Below, piece by piece: positions 1 through 9,511 of a stretch of DNA of 60,044 nucleotides. The stretch lies in the NCBI GenBank assembly GCA_029567325.1, contig JAKQLF010000267.1, positions 1 to 60,044 on the forward strand, read 5' to 3'. The stretch is from Bacteroidota bacterium. GTDB lineage: Bacteria > Bacteroidota > Bacteroidia > Chitinophagales > Saprospiraceae. A program made the position numbers and the translations under genes. Under the pieces are notes generated by a model that worked only from the letters and a program-made list of their open reading frames with translations, was not told the origin of the DNA and did no database searches. Positions within the stretch are counted from its first letter, which is position 1. Every line of letters starts with the position of its first letter.

Positions 1-1400
1 GACTGATTGAATATGTTAGATCATAAATTAATTTGGAGCTCACAGATTCCGCGGATTCACACGGAAATTCCAATGATTTTGGTTGTTGTTTTTATGATGG
101 ACAATCGCAAAGATCGAATGTGTTGCATATTCGATCTTTAATCTTGATTGATTTCTGCGACTGATTGAATATGTTAGATCATAAATTAATTTGGAGCTCA
201 CAGATTCCGCGGATTCACACTGAAATTCCAATGATTTTGGTTGTTGTTTTTATGATGGACAATCGCAAAGATCGAATGTGTTGCATATTCGATCTTTATT
301 TCGTGTTGGCTGCTGCGATTGATTGAATATGTTAAATCATAAATCAATGGTGAGCTCACGGATTCCACAGTGTTTGAGGACTATTTATGGACTCCAATTG
401 CAAAGATCGAATGTGTTAAATCTTCGATCTTCATCTCGTATTCGGTTCTTTGATTGATTGAATATGTTATATCATCAATCAATTGAGAGCTCATGGAATC
501 CACTAATTTACCCGGAAATTCCACAGATTTTGAGAGTTAATCGATGACAAGGAATTACAAAGATCGAATATGTTAAATCTTCGATCTTTATCTTGTATTC
601 GGTTCTTTGATTGATTGAATATGTTAAATCATCAGTCAATTGATAGCTCACAGATTCCACAGATTTGCACAGAAATTCCACTGATGTTGAAAGTTATTTA
701 TGGGTAGGCAAATGCAAAGCTCGAATGTGTTGCATATTCGATCTTTAAATCTGCGTTGGAATGTGCGATTGATTGAAAATGTTAAACCATCAGTCAATTG
801 ATTGCTCACAGATTCCACAGATTTGCACAGAAATTCCACAGATTTTGGATGTAATAATAGGATGGTAAATGCAAAGATCGAATGTGTTGCATATTCGATC
901 TTCAAAATTGAGTTGGGTTTTGCGCCTGTTCGAATATGTTAATGCTTAAATTAATTGAGCTCACAGATTCCACAGATTTGCACAGAAATTCCACTGATGT
1001 TGAAAGTTATTTATGGGTAGGTAAATGCAAAGATCGAATGTGTTGCATATTCGATCTTCAAAATTGAGTTGGGTTTTGCGCCTGTTCGAATATGTCAATG
1101 CTTAAATTAATTGAGCTCACAGATTCCACAGATTTGCACAGAAATTCCACAGATTTTGGATGTAATAATAGGATGGTAAATGCAAAGATCGAATGTGTTG
1201 CATATTCGATCTTTATGTCGCGTTGGCTTCTGAGATTAATCGAATACGTTATATCATCAATCAATTGAAGGCATACAGATTCCACGGATTTACACAGAAA
1301 TTCCACAGATGTCGAATGTTATTTATGGGTAGTAAATGCAAAGATCGAATGTGTTGCATATTCGATTGTCAAATTGAGTTGGCGATTGCGCCTGTTTGAA
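1..1400. repeat. Tandem satellite array, nine ~157-bp units with a hairpin in each
   Basis: Units begin near 1, 159, 317, 452, 609, 767, 924, 1080 and 1233, with a truncated tenth near 1390, recognised by the start GATTGATTGAATATG or a variant. Most periods are 153-158 bp; the third unit is about 135 bp. Each unit carries GAGCTCACAGATTCC, then short CACAGATTC / CACAGATTT / CACAGAAATTCC iterations, then a dyad: AAGATCGAATGTG, loop TTG, CATATTCGATCTT (13 pairs including one G-T). Units 3 and 4 keep only the outer nine pairs. The period is not a multiple of three and no frame stays open, so I read it as non-coding. It starts at the window edge and may extend upstream. Confidence 0.9.
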
Positions 1401-1448
1401 ATAAAACAATTATCTGATAAATTTTAATGAATCAAATCTCCAAAAACT

Positions 1449-1484
1449 AAACGAGCCAGATAACAACTGTTACCTGGCTCGTTT
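1449..1484 (-). terminator. Intrinsic terminator of the first susC-susD operon
   Basis: A 16-nt arm at 1449-1464 (core AACGAGCCAG) pairs with 1469-1484 around a 4-nt loop, with one A-C mismatch. On the minus strand the stem is followed by a T-rich tract. It lies 39 bp past the susD stop, so it fits a terminator that isolates the operon from the satellite array. Confidence 0.8.
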
Positions 1485-1523
1485 TCAAAAGAACTTTCTT
1501 ATATTAAAACATCAACATTTCTA

Positions 1524-3338
1524 TTAATAACCAGTATTCTGTGGGAAAGCTGGACCATCAACAACCCTGTCAATTTGTGATTGAGGTATTGGTCTCAATG
1601 CGTGGAAATCTTTGATGAAAGTTGTGGCTTCAGGATTCCATAATTGCACTCTTCTTACCAAGGATTTTGTTCTTACTAAGTCATGCCATCTTTGGAATTC
1701 ACCAAAGAATTCTCTTGTTCTTTCATCTAAGATAAAGTCAAGAGTAACATCACCAGCAGTAATCTCCATTGCAGTTGCAGCGGCAGCGTTTTGCTCAGCT
1801 GTATTGGTTTTTCTAAACGCAGATCTTCTTCTGATCACATTGAGCAATTCTGCGGCTTTAGCATTATCGCCCGCTTTGAAGTATGCCTCTGCTCCAATCA
1901 TATATACATCAGCAAATCTGTAAATTACCAATGGTCTTCCAGATGGGTCATTGAAATTTGCACCTCTGCTCGTATCCATAAATTTTGTCAATGCGGGGAA
2001 AATACTATTTGTCCAAGAACTTGGAGGTACAACGATACCTTTGAATGGCTTGTCACCGATGAATTGAGGAGCACCTGGAACCTCAAAGTCTGTAATCCAA
2101 ACAGCTGTATCTATTCCACTTCTTAATGTAAAATCTACACCTCTTTTATTACCACCTGATGACGCTGCATTGGTTGTGTTTTTATTGGCTATGTAAACGT
2201 GGTAAAATGAATTATCATATCTTGAGTCTACTTCTCTATTTACAAATGCTTGATCTAAGAAATAATCTTTTCCTGAATTTGGACCAGTTGTCCATACATG
2301 ACTGTTAGGTCTCATACGAATGTATGGTCTACCATAATAAGAATCTCTAATCATAGAGTTAGGTCCGCCATTTACAAATTCGCCTTTTGCATTGATACTT
2401 GGATTTAAGCCCACAGCTGGGTAATTCCAGTTAGTAAACCAAGGAACTAAGTTTTGAGCAGCACCACCACTTGCTCCGCCGCCTACGTTGTAGTAACCAA
2501 ATTTTGCATCTTTTGAGTGGTCACTAACAAACATATTTTCTTTACCATAATCATTCGCAGGATTGAATACATCTGCATAATCAGCCCATAAATCAAGGCC
2601 GTAGTCTGCCTTTTTTGCAATGATGTCTGCACAAATAGATGCTGCCTGAGCAAAATCAGATTGAGTATTGTTTAACCAACCTCTGGTAAGGTAAGCTTTG
2701 GCCAAAAGGTATTGTGCCACAGGTTTTGTGGCAGCTCTTCCAAGAAATGGTGCAGTTGGTTGATTTGGCAAGTCAGCAGCTGCCTCAGTCAAATCTTTGA
2801 TGATCAATTCATAAACTTGGGCAACAGGCTGTCTAGATGCAGCTTGTGAAGGGACAGTTATGAATTCCGTGTGTAAAGGCACATCTCCAAAAGTTTGTAC
2901 CAAATAAAAGTACCAAAACCCTCTCAAAAACTTGGCTTGTGCAAGGTATTGTTTTCTGGTTGCGTCTGGTAAATCAATTGTTTGACCAAATTGAAGTACA
3001 CCATTGAGCGTATTGATATCCTGAAAAGCTATATTCCAAGCAGAACCAAAGTTGTTTCCATTGAGACCATTGTAATCATGTGTTGGACCACTTCCACTTG
3101 CGCCTTTGAGAATTTCATCTGTTCCTGCCATCATTTCTATGGTGAATCCTTCTGTTCCCCACTGCGATCTGATGTCATTATACACACCAGAGATTCCTCC
3201 AAGCACACCCGCTGGACTATTGAACAAAGATGGTACAATTTGTGATTGTGGATTTTCTTCCAAAATGTCGCTACAGCCTGCTCCGCCTATAACAAGGGCA
3301 GTGCACAGTATGATATTTTTTATGTTTATTATTTTCAT
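1524..3338 (-). CDS. SusD/RagB-family outer-membrane lipoprotein
   Basis: A 604-residue surface glycan- or nutrient-binding lipoprotein that caps a SusC transporter. The N-terminus is a lipoprotein signal ending at Cys22 (GGAGC), followed by the typical SDILEENP start of mature SusD proteins. The body has the SusD-like arrangement: TPR-like helices (AKFLRGFWYFYLVQTFGDVP, a RagB/SusD hallmark), and near the C-terminus LDFILDERTREFFGEFQRWHDLVR followed by LRPIPQSQID and a terminal QNTGY. It is 12 bp downstream of the susC-like gene, so the two are co-transcribed. No glycoside hydrolase lies beside this pair within the window, so the substrate cannot be read from context. Confidence 0.95.
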   Translation of the reverse strand: MKIINIKNIILCTALVIGGAGCSDILEENPQSQIVPSLFNSPAGVLGGISGVYNDIRSQWGTEGFTIEMMAGTDEILKGASGSGPTHDYNGLNGNNFGSAWNIAFQDINTLNGVLQFGQTIDLPDATRKQYLAQAKFLRGFWYFYLVQTFGDVPLHTEFITVPSQAASRQPVAQVYELIIKDLTEAAADLPNQPTAPFLGRAATKPVAQYLLAKAYLTRGWLNNTQSDFAQAASICADIIAKKADYGLDLWADYADVFNPANDYGKENMFVSDHSKDAKFGYYNVGGGASGGAAQNLVPWFTNWNYPAVGLNPSINAKGEFVNGGPNSMIRDSYYGRPYIRMRPNSHVWTTGPNSGKDYFLDQAFVNREVDSRYDNSFYHVYIANKNTTNAASSGGNKRGVDFTLRSGIDTAVWITDFEVPGAPQFIGDKPFKGIVVPPSSWTNSIFPALTKFMDTSRGANFNDPSGRPLVIYRFADVYMIGAEAYFKAGDNAKAAELLNVIRRRSAFRKTNTAEQNAAAATAMEITAGDVTLDFILDERTREFFGEFQRWHDLVRTKSLVRRVQLWNPEATTFIKDFHALRPIPQSQIDRVVDGPAFPQNTGY

Positions 3339-3350
3339 TTTTTACAATTT

Positions 3351-6300
3351 TTAAAACTTAAGATTTAAACCAAATGTAAACTGTCTCACTGGTGGGTTGT
3401 TCAAATTCACCGCAATCTGACGGTTTGGTGTTCCACCTTGTGATCCTTGAGGACCAAGTGTGCTGTCTGCATATCCGTTTCCTTCTGGATCTACAGCATA
3501 TCCATCACTTACTAATGGAGAATAGATAATAAATGGATTAACTACGTTTAAATAAACTCTGGCTGAACTTCCACCTACTTTCTTAAGTAATTCATTTTCG
3601 AATGTATAACCTAAATTGATACTTCTACACTTGATGAATGAACCATCATAGTAACCTAAAGTTGAACCAAAAAACTGAACCGCATTACCTGCATCTGGTG
3701 CTGGGAATTCGTTAGTTGGGTTTTCTTCTGTCCAGTAATCAACTTTGATTTGATTCACACGACTTTGGTTGAAGAATGCAAAACCACCAGAACCTGTAGA
3801 GTTACCTGTAAGGTATGGTACTATTACCTTCATTCCCATACGAGCATAAGTTACGATGGATGCATCAAAATTTTTGAAGCTAAATCTACTGGTCAAACCA
3901 CCTTCCCATTTAGGTTGGAAGTTGCCCAATATCTGACGGTCCGCTCCATCGATTTTGTTATCTGCGTTTAAATCTTCAACTCTAATTTGTCCCGGGAATT
4001 GAACAGGTGAAGTTTGTTTTTTGATGATTTCTGCATCAGCTGTTTGCCAGTTACCCAATCTTTTGTAATCGTAAATAACAGTCAATGGTTGGCCAACAAA
4101 CCAGCCTGCGCCGATGTTGCTCTGCTCAGTTGGAGTTGTCAATTGGGTAATCTTTTCTCTGTTGAAAAAATAAGTCAAGTCCAATCCCCAATTAAATCCT
4201 TTGCTGTTTCTGAAAATATCATAACTCAAAGTAGCTTCCAAACCTCTACCTTCAGTTCTACCAAGGTTTTTCAAAGCTGATCCTGCTCCGTTACTCGCTG
4301 GAAGTGGAACAGAAAGTAGGATATCCTTTGTTTTTTGTTGGTAAACATCTACAGAACCGGTCAATCTTTGATTTGCAAATCCAAAATCAATACCTATATC
4401 TGCTTGTGAAGTTGATTGCCAACCTAAATCTGTTGCAGGTAATGAAGTAACTGTATAACCAAGTTGTTGACCTGCCACAGCTGGTCCAAAGTTGTAAAAA
4501 CCTGAGGAAAGTGCTCCCAAAGTTGCATATGCACCTACGTTTCTGTTTCCAGAGATTCCCCAACCACCTCTAAGTTTCAAATTGGAAATGAATTTTATAT
4601 TTTTCATGAATGGCTCATCTATCAAATGCCATCCTAAACCAATTGCCGGGTAGTTGAAATATTGATTTCCTTTTGACAAGGTGGACGAACCGTCTCTTCT
4701 CATGGTCAATGTCAATAAATAACGGCTGTTATAGCTATAGTTTATACGACCCATGTATGAAACCAAACCTAACTCAGAAAATGAGTTACCAAAATTTGGG
4801 TTTGCAGTGGGCTGTCCTGATGCAAGTGAAAAGTTTGATGTTTTGATGTAATCTGCAGGAACTCCTTTTACATTAAAATTACTACCCAAAGAGTGGTTTT
4901 TAGTAATTTCATAAAGACCAGTCAAACCAATTTTGTGTTTTTCTGCAAATGTCTTATCGTAGTATAACAAATGTTGTAAGTTAACGTCCCAAAATTCTGT
5001 GTTGCGAATATTTGCGTCTGAAGAAGCCTGGACTGTTGCTGAATTCACATATGTAAGTGGACCTGAATATCCATTGTAGTGTGATTGGCTGAAGTTCAAA
5101 CCTGCATTGAATCTATATTTTAGACCTTCCGCAATTTCAACTTCACCATATAAACTGTTGAATGTTCTGATGGCTCTGTTGTTTGATAACAATGAACTTT
5201 CTTTGGTAGACAACGTGAGCGGGCTTATTTGTGCGGCATCCAAAGATCCATCAGCTGGAAATAAGTTTACTGTTCCATCTGCATTATATGGAGAAGCTAG
5301 TGGAGTTAGTCTTACTAAACCTCCTGGTACTCCACCACCACCTACATCATTTTGAGAAGTAAGCGTGTTGATGGAATTAAGTCCAATTCTCACTCTACTG
5401 CCCAATTTTTGATCGATGGTTGCTCTGATAGTATATCTTGAGAAATCTTGGTTAGGTATAATACCTGTTTCTTTAAAGTAACCAGCTCCCAATGAATATT
5501 GAGTGTTTTCTACACCACCTTGTAAGCCAAGTTGGTGATTGGTTTGAAATCCCTGCTGGAAAATCAAATTTTGCCAATCAGTAGAAACGCCAGCTGCAAG
5601 AGCTGCTTTTTCTTGCTCTGTGAGCAAATAAGATGAAGTTCCAGGTGATGATCTATTGTATTTTGCGGCATCTTCTTTAAATTGTGCAAATTCCTGACCG
5701 TTCATCACATTGTATTGGCCCATCAAATTAGTGGTTCCATGATAGCCATCATAACTCAATATTGGCTTACCTACTTTACCTCTTTTTGTGGTGATCAAGA
5801 TGACTCCACCTGCACCTCTAGAACCATAAATAGCTGTAGCAGATGCATCTTTCAAAATTTCCATACTTGCGATGTCATCCGGGTTGATGTCGTTGAGTCC
5901 ACCAAAAGGAATACCGTCCACAACAACCAATGGACCATCTAGCCCATCACTACCTCCTGCACTGGTTGTAAGAGTTCTGTTACCTCTGATCCTGATTTGA
6001 CCTTGTGCTCCTGGAGTTGATCCATTACTTACAATCGTAACACCCGCAGCTCTACCTTTCAATTGATTGAGGATGTTTGTAGAAGGTACTTCTTTTAGCG
6101 TTTCTTCGCTCAAAGAAACCACTGCACCAGTTACATCTCTTTTCTTTTGAGAGCCATAACCGATTACGACCACTTCAGAAAGTCTTTCTACATCTTCTGC
6201 CAATGTAATGGTAATATCTGACTGCGTTCCAACCAGTACTTCTTGTGTAAGAAACCCTACATAAGAAAACACCAATGTGGCATCTGTTTGATTTGCAGGT

Positions 6301-6542
6301 ACTTGTATATCATACTTTCCATCAACATCGGTGATTGTACCAACATTTGAGTTTTTAAGAAATACGTTTACACCAATAAGAGGTGCATTCTCACTGTCTA
6401 CTACAGTTCCTGTAATTTTTTGACCAAAAGCGAAAACTGATATGAGCATTAAGGCTAGCAATGCCATAAATTTTCTACCTATTCCTGGGTGGCGTGAACT
6501 ACCCCGGTCCTGGAAAATTTCAATTTTTGATTTTACATTCAT
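3351..6542 (-). CDS. SusC/RagA-family TonB-dependent transporter
   Basis: A 1063-residue outer-membrane TonB-linked transporter, normal length for SusC. Residues 1-40 are a long signal peptide ending AFG-Q. Residues 42 to about 115 form the carboxypeptidase-regulatory-like beta-sandwich (GTVVDSENAPLIGVNVFLK). SEVVVIGYGSQKKRDVTGAV at about 122 is the SusC signature leading into the plug, which holds LKDASATAIYGSRGAGGVI. The rest is a 22-strand-type barrel ending in FTFGLNLKF with a terminal aromatic. It is the first gene of the pair. The upstream region has four LacI-type operator cores, so expression is probably substrate-controlled. Confidence 0.96.
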   Translation of the reverse strand: MNVKSKIEIFQDRGSSRHPGIGRKFMALLALMLISVFAFGQKITGTVVDSENAPLIGVNVFLKNSNVGTITDVDGKYDIQVPANQTDATLVFSYVGFLTQEVLVGTQSDITITLAEDVERLSEVVVIGYGSQKKRDVTGAVVSLSEETLKEVPSTNILNQLKGRAAGVTIVSNGSTPGAQGQIRIRGNRTLTTSAGGSDGLDGPLVVVDGIPFGGLNDINPDDIASMEILKDASATAIYGSRGAGGVILITTKRGKVGKPILSYDGYHGTTNLMGQYNVMNGQEFAQFKEDAAKYNRSSPGTSSYLLTEQEKAALAAGVSTDWQNLIFQQGFQTNHQLGLQGGVENTQYSLGAGYFKETGIIPNQDFSRYTIRATIDQKLGSRVRIGLNSINTLTSQNDVGGGGVPGGLVRLTPLASPYNADGTVNLFPADGSLDAAQISPLTLSTKESSLLSNNRAIRTFNSLYGEVEIAEGLKYRFNAGLNFSQSHYNGYSGPLTYVNSATVQASSDANIRNTEFWDVNLQHLLYYDKTFAEKHKIGLTGLYEITKNHSLGSNFNVKGVPADYIKTSNFSLASGQPTANPNFGNSFSELGLVSYMGRINYSYNSRYLLTLTMRRDGSSTLSKGNQYFNYPAIGLGWHLIDEPFMKNIKFISNLKLRGGWGISGNRNVGAYATLGALSSGFYNFGPAVAGQQLGYTVTSLPATDLGWQSTSQADIGIDFGFANQRLTGSVDVYQQKTKDILLSVPLPASNGAGSALKNLGRTEGRGLEATLSYDIFRNSKGFNWGLDLTYFFNREKITQLTTPTEQSNIGAGWFVGQPLTVIYDYKRLGNWQTADAEIIKKQTSPVQFPGQIRVEDLNADNKIDGADRQILGNFQPKWEGGLTSRFSFKNFDASIVTYARMGMKVIVPYLTGNSTGSGGFAFFNQSRVNQIKVDYWTEENPTNEFPAPDAGNAVQFFGSTLGYYDGSFIKCRSINLGYTFENELLKKVGGSSARVYLNVVNPFIIYSPLVSDGYAVDPEGNGYADSTLGPQGSQGGTPNRQIAVNLNNPPVRQFTFGLNLKF

Positions 6543-6766
6543 GAAAATTTTGATTTGAATTTGTGAATTAATAATATGCTTATTTATGATGATTTACTTT
6601 TTAGATAAATGTGCTTAATTATTTTTTGCAATGTTTGCTTTATACTTCCTCTTATATTAATTTGTGTTTGGTGGCTCATTCATGAATCCCAAGGATTTTG
6701 GTCTTTTGGTAAAATCCGCTAGGTCTAAATGAGATTTATCATTGTCTGAAAATTTAAAAGTTGCGT

Positions 6767-7159
6767 AATCGATTTCGTAAGTATTAAAAGAAAATTTAGC
6801 TAGGGTGGTTGTACCTAGAAAAAAGAAATCTCTAAAGCGGGGTTTGCTTTTTAGAAAAGGCGATCCATTCAGAACGCTTAGTTGAAATCGATTGACTGTT
6901 GGTTTAAGTAACATGGCTCTTTGTAACTTCTGATCTATGACTTTGTCGTAAATTGTCAGTCCTGTTTTATTTTGAAAACGATTTGTTTTGTTAATGTTAA
7001 TATTTATTTAACGCACAATCGATTGCAAATGTAGGTGTGAAATTAAAAAAAAACTAAATTTTGGCAATAAAAAAAAGAAATATTGTCAATTAGTGTGAAA
7101 ACTACACTAAAAAATATGCTTTCGTTTTTATGTTTCTTTAACATTTATAACAATCGATT
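6767..7159. promoter_or_regulatory. Cluster of four LacI-type operator cores (AATCGATT)
   Basis: Perfect copies of AATCGATT occur at 6767-6774, 6886-6893, 7017-7024 and 7152-7159, spaced 119, 131 and 135 bp. The copy at 7016-7025 is the full palindrome CAATCGATTG. The core fits AANCGNTT, the usual shape of LacI-family operators. The 8-mer also occurs by chance elsewhere (for example inside a gene near 53553), but four copies in 400 bp of non-coding DNA is far above expectation for this base composition. No LacI gene is in the window. Confidence 0.55.
7026..7054 (-). promoter_or_regulatory. Putative Bacteroidota promoter for susC
   Basis: On the minus strand TACATTTG (7033-7026) matches the -7 element TAnnTTTG. 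A weak TTTAG-like -33 element lies about 20 nt upstream. The AATCGATT core at 7017-7024 begins directly after the -7 element, so a bound repressor would cover the start site. The -7 match is good; the -33 match is poor. Confidence 0.35.
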
Positions 7160-7283
7160 TCTGAAATGAAAGATTTGGCCCAAATTCAGCATACCACAGC
7201 AGTTTTTTTCATTTGCTATTAAAAGAAAATCAAGCTTTATTGATTTCAGTCAAGTGTTTATCTCTAAATATTGATTTATCATT

Positions 7284-7652
7284 GTGAAAAATATAACAAT
7301 GATTGTTTCGGTTATACCAAAATTACCTTTTGTTAATAAAGCGGATACTATCTTTTTTTATGTGAATCAACTGGAATTTGAGCTAAAATCTGATTATGGC
7401 GATTACCTTATTATGGAGAAAGATGGGGTAGAAGTCCATTTTTTTTCTTTTCCTAGCCTGATACCTGAAAAATCTGATTTTATGGTTTACGTCAGAATAG
7501 ACACCAATATTGAATCATTATTTGAGCAATATAAATCAAAACATCCGGCTCTTAAATGGATACTTGATCTGGAAACAAAACCATGGGGACAAAAGGAGTT
7601 TTCTTTGAGTGACCCAAGTGGCACCTGCCTGACTTTTGGGCAAAGCGTTTAG
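7284..7652 (+). CDS. VOC-superfamily (glyoxalase / bleomycin-resistance-like) protein
   Basis: A protein of about 120 residues with the vicinal-oxygen-chelate fold order. The motif SVIPKLPFVNKADTIFFYVN begins the first beta-alpha-beta unit, EVHFFSFP closes the first half, and the second half ends with a strand before DPSGTCLTF. Members of this fold include metal-dependent lyases and isomerases, and ligand-binding resistance proteins that sequester bleomycin. The reaction here cannot be assigned. The GTG at 7284 gives 122 residues; the ATG at 7299 gives 117 and starts MIVSVIPKLP, which fits the family start better. Neither has a clear ribosome-binding site, which is normal for this phylum. Confidence 0.75.
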   Translation: MKNITMIVSVIPKLPFVNKADTIFFYVNQLEFELKSDYGDYLIMEKDGVEVHFFSFPSLIPEKSDFMVYVRIDTNIESLFEQYKSKHPALKWILDLETKPWGQKEFSLSDPSGTCLTFGQSV

Positions 7653-7754
7653 CTTGCAAATTAATACTTTGCATTTGTGTCAAGGCTTTCTGAACAAACA
7701 GGTACAACTAGCCTTTGGAATAAGAACACCTTCATTATTCTAAAATTGACATAA

Positions 7755-8096
7755 ATGGATACGAAAAATAAAGTCACCAAAAAAAAGCTTCAGAATCCTA
7801 TCGTGCAAAAGTTTCCAGGTTATCCCCAATATCCCGAAGATGAAGATATTTTTGTAAAGGCAAAGGAATTGACATCCATCAATCCTGAAGATCTTACAAA
7901 AATAAAATCTCCCAATGAGCTACCAGATACAAAAAATGAAAAAGACTTTAAGGACATCGTAACTGGAGATGATTTGGATATCCCGGGTGCTCAGCTAGAT
8001 GATCAACAAGAAATCATTGGCAGTGAGGATGAAGAAAATAATTATTACAGCATTGGCGGAGACCTTCATGATGACCTTGAAGAAAATAAAGATTGA
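7755..8096 (+). CDS. Small acidic hypothetical protein
   Basis: A 113-residue soluble protein with no signal peptide. The first 12 residues are lysine-rich, then the chain is strongly acidic. It contains YPQYPEDEDIF near residue 22, GDDLDIPGAQLDDQQEIIGS near 75, and EDEENNYYSIGGDLHDDLEE at the C-terminus. I recall similar short acidic proteins with a DxPGxxLDDxxExIGSEDEENNYYS-type tail from other Bacteroidota, so it is probably real, but I know no function. It probably lacks a stable fold, judging from composition. It is convergent with the iron-sulfur gene downstream, with a hairpin between them. Confidence 0.75.
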   Translation: MDTKNKVTKKKLQNPIVQKFPGYPQYPEDEDIFVKAKELTSINPEDLTKIKSPNELPDTKNEKDFKDIVTGDDLDIPGAQLDDQQEIIGSEDEENNYYSIGGDLHDDLEENKD

Positions 8097-8098
8097 TC

Positions 8099-8124
8099 AA
8101 AAGATTACCTGATTCGTAACTTTT
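8099..8124. terminator. Probable bidirectional terminator between convergent genes
   Basis: AAAAG-(A)-TTAC at 8099-8108 pairs with GTAA-CTTTT at 8116-8124 around a 7-nt loop, with one bulged A. The A and T runs inside the stem give a U tract in both directions. It fills the 30-bp gap between two convergent stops. Confidence 0.5.
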
Positions 8125-8126
8125 AA

Positions 8127-9506
8127 TTATTCAAAGTCACCAAACATTGCCCTGGTTTCTTTTGCCCTTTTGTCAATATCATTTCCTGCATTTTCCAACC
8201 TCAAAACTCCTCGTGGACAAACTGCAGAACAAATTCCACAGCCTACACATGAGGATCTTACTATATCCTGTCCTCTTTGGGCATATGCTTTTACATCAAT
8301 GCCCATTTCACAATAGGTAGAACAATTACCGCAACTGATACATTGGCCCCCATTTGTTGTAATTCTGAATTTTGACTTTGTTTTTTGCAATAAGCCTAAA
8401 TATGCTGCCATTGGGCAACCAAATCTACACCAAACCCTGCTGCCCATCAAAGGATAAAATCCTACTCCGATCACTCCGGAAAAAGCAGATCCGATTAAAA
8501 AGCCATATAAATTGCTCACAGCTCCACTATTTAAAAATAGGAAATTTGCTTGCCCTGTAAATCTAGTGTATAATACGAGAGCAGTCATCAGAAATACAAA
8601 AACCAAGATGCTATGGATCATCCATCGCTCAATTTTCCAAGCCTTGAGAGATTTATCTGACAGCTGCCTAAAAGGATCCCCCGCAGTTTCTGCCAAGCCG
8701 CCACAACCACAAACCCATGAACAATACCACCTCTTTCCATAAAAATAAGTAAGTATGGGAGTCAGTACTAAGAAAGAAAGAATTCCCCAGAACAAAACAA
8801 AAATTCCAAAATTACCTGATGCCAATAACTCATCAATATGCCAATCAAAGAAAAAGTAATAATTGAGTGGCCATATATTTTTAAAATCGTTGAATGGTAA
8901 GCTAAAACTTTCCAAAACTGAAGGAAGTAAAAATGCAATGATGGTCTGAAAAAACATGATAGAAATCGTCCTTAATACTTGATATTTATTGTAGCGGTAT
9001 TTCCAGATAAATTTCAAACCAAGAAAGAATATGATAAATGTATACAGAGCACCATAGACAAACCATTGTGAAGCATCATGTCCAGTAATCATTTGGCTGA
9101 GCGGATCAAACAACCTGATTAAGCCAGTATTGCCAGTTTCTTTATTTCCCAGCCCCAAATATTGAGGAAACCAGTACAAAATGATATAAAAACCAGTAAG
9201 TATGATACCCAACATCCATGCAACAGAGCCTCGTGAAGTGAGGCTTTTAAACCAAATTCCATTGTTCTTTACCCCGGGTATTTTATTTTGGTATTGATCA
9301 TACCCATACCATGCAGTTCCAACCGCACCGAGCAATAATGAAGGCCACAACCAAAGACTTGGGGCTTCAGTGAGTCCTCCAAACCAATAAATGAGTTGCA
9401 TCAACCCACCCAAACTCAGCAAGGCCAGACTCAGTTTTTGTACTGTGCTCAAACTTTCTGTTTGGTGATGAGACGCTACAGAAATTGATTTATAGTTTGT
9501 TGACAT
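8127..9506 (-). CDS. Membrane-bound 4Fe-4S polyferredoxin-type protein (NapH/NosR/CcoG-like)
   Basis: A 459-residue electron-transfer membrane protein. About eight hydrophobic segments can be seen (near 24-42, 51-66, 94-112, 149-166, 180-196, 233-254, 297-314, 332-350). Membrane-edge cysteine motifs are YCSWVCGCGG (C262, C266, C268) and WCRFGCP (C360, C364), as in NosR/NapH-type proteins. The C-terminal part holds two classical ferredoxin motifs CX2CX2CX3CX: C389/C392/C395/C399 and C420/C423/C426/C430. Such proteins pass electrons between quinol or flavoproteins and a partner. The FAD oxidoreductase 5 bp upstream in the same direction is the obvious partner. The terminal acceptor is not visible here. 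Confidence 0.85.
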   Translation of the reverse strand: MSTNYKSISVASHHQTESLSTVQKLSLALLSLGGLMQLIYWFGGLTEAPSLWLWPSLLLGAVGTAWYGYDQYQNKIPGVKNNGIWFKSLTSRGSVAWMLGIILTGFYIILYWFPQYLGLGNKETGNTGLIRLFDPLSQMITGHDASQWFVYGALYTFIIFFLGLKFIWKYRYNKYQVLRTISIMFFQTIIAFLLPSVLESFSLPFNDFKNIWPLNYYFFFDWHIDELLASGNFGIFVLFWGILSFLVLTPILTYFYGKRWYCSWVCGCGGLAETAGDPFRQLSDKSLKAWKIERWMIHSILVFVFLMTALVLYTRFTGQANFLFLNSGAVSNLYGFLIGSAFSGVIGVGFYPLMGSRVWCRFGCPMAAYLGLLQKTKSKFRITTNGGQCISCGNCSTYCEMGIDVKAYAQRGQDIVRSSCVGCGICSAVCPRGVLRLENAGNDIDKRAKETRAMFGDFE

Positions 9507-9511
9507 GGCTT

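Larger units (their letters stand above)
6543..7283. other. 741-bp intergenic control region upstream of susC
   Basis: No convincing gene. It holds four AATCGATT cores and a likely minus-strand promoter, both listed separately. An 85-codon minus-strand reading frame (6657-6914) lies inside the predicted leader and overlaps two operator cores. It has no signal peptide or recognisable family and I do not call it a gene. The leader would be about 470 nt if the promoter call is right. Confidence 0.6.

Noticed and set aside
40-1399. Short reading frames inside the satellite (63-85 codons)
   Set aside because: They are translations of the same repeat in shifting frames. The period is not a multiple of three, and no signal or domain is present.
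1-1400. CRISPR array
   Set aside because: The whole ~157-bp unit repeats, with no unique spacers between short repeats, and no cas genes lie nearby.
6657-6914. 85-codon minus-strand frame as a leader gene of susC
   Set aside because: It has no export signal or recognisable family and overlaps two operator cores; chance is the simpler explanation.
8127-9506. NosR or CcoG by name
   Set aside because: The cysteine layout is shared by the wider family, and neither nos nor cco genes are in the neighbourhood, so no gene symbol is given.
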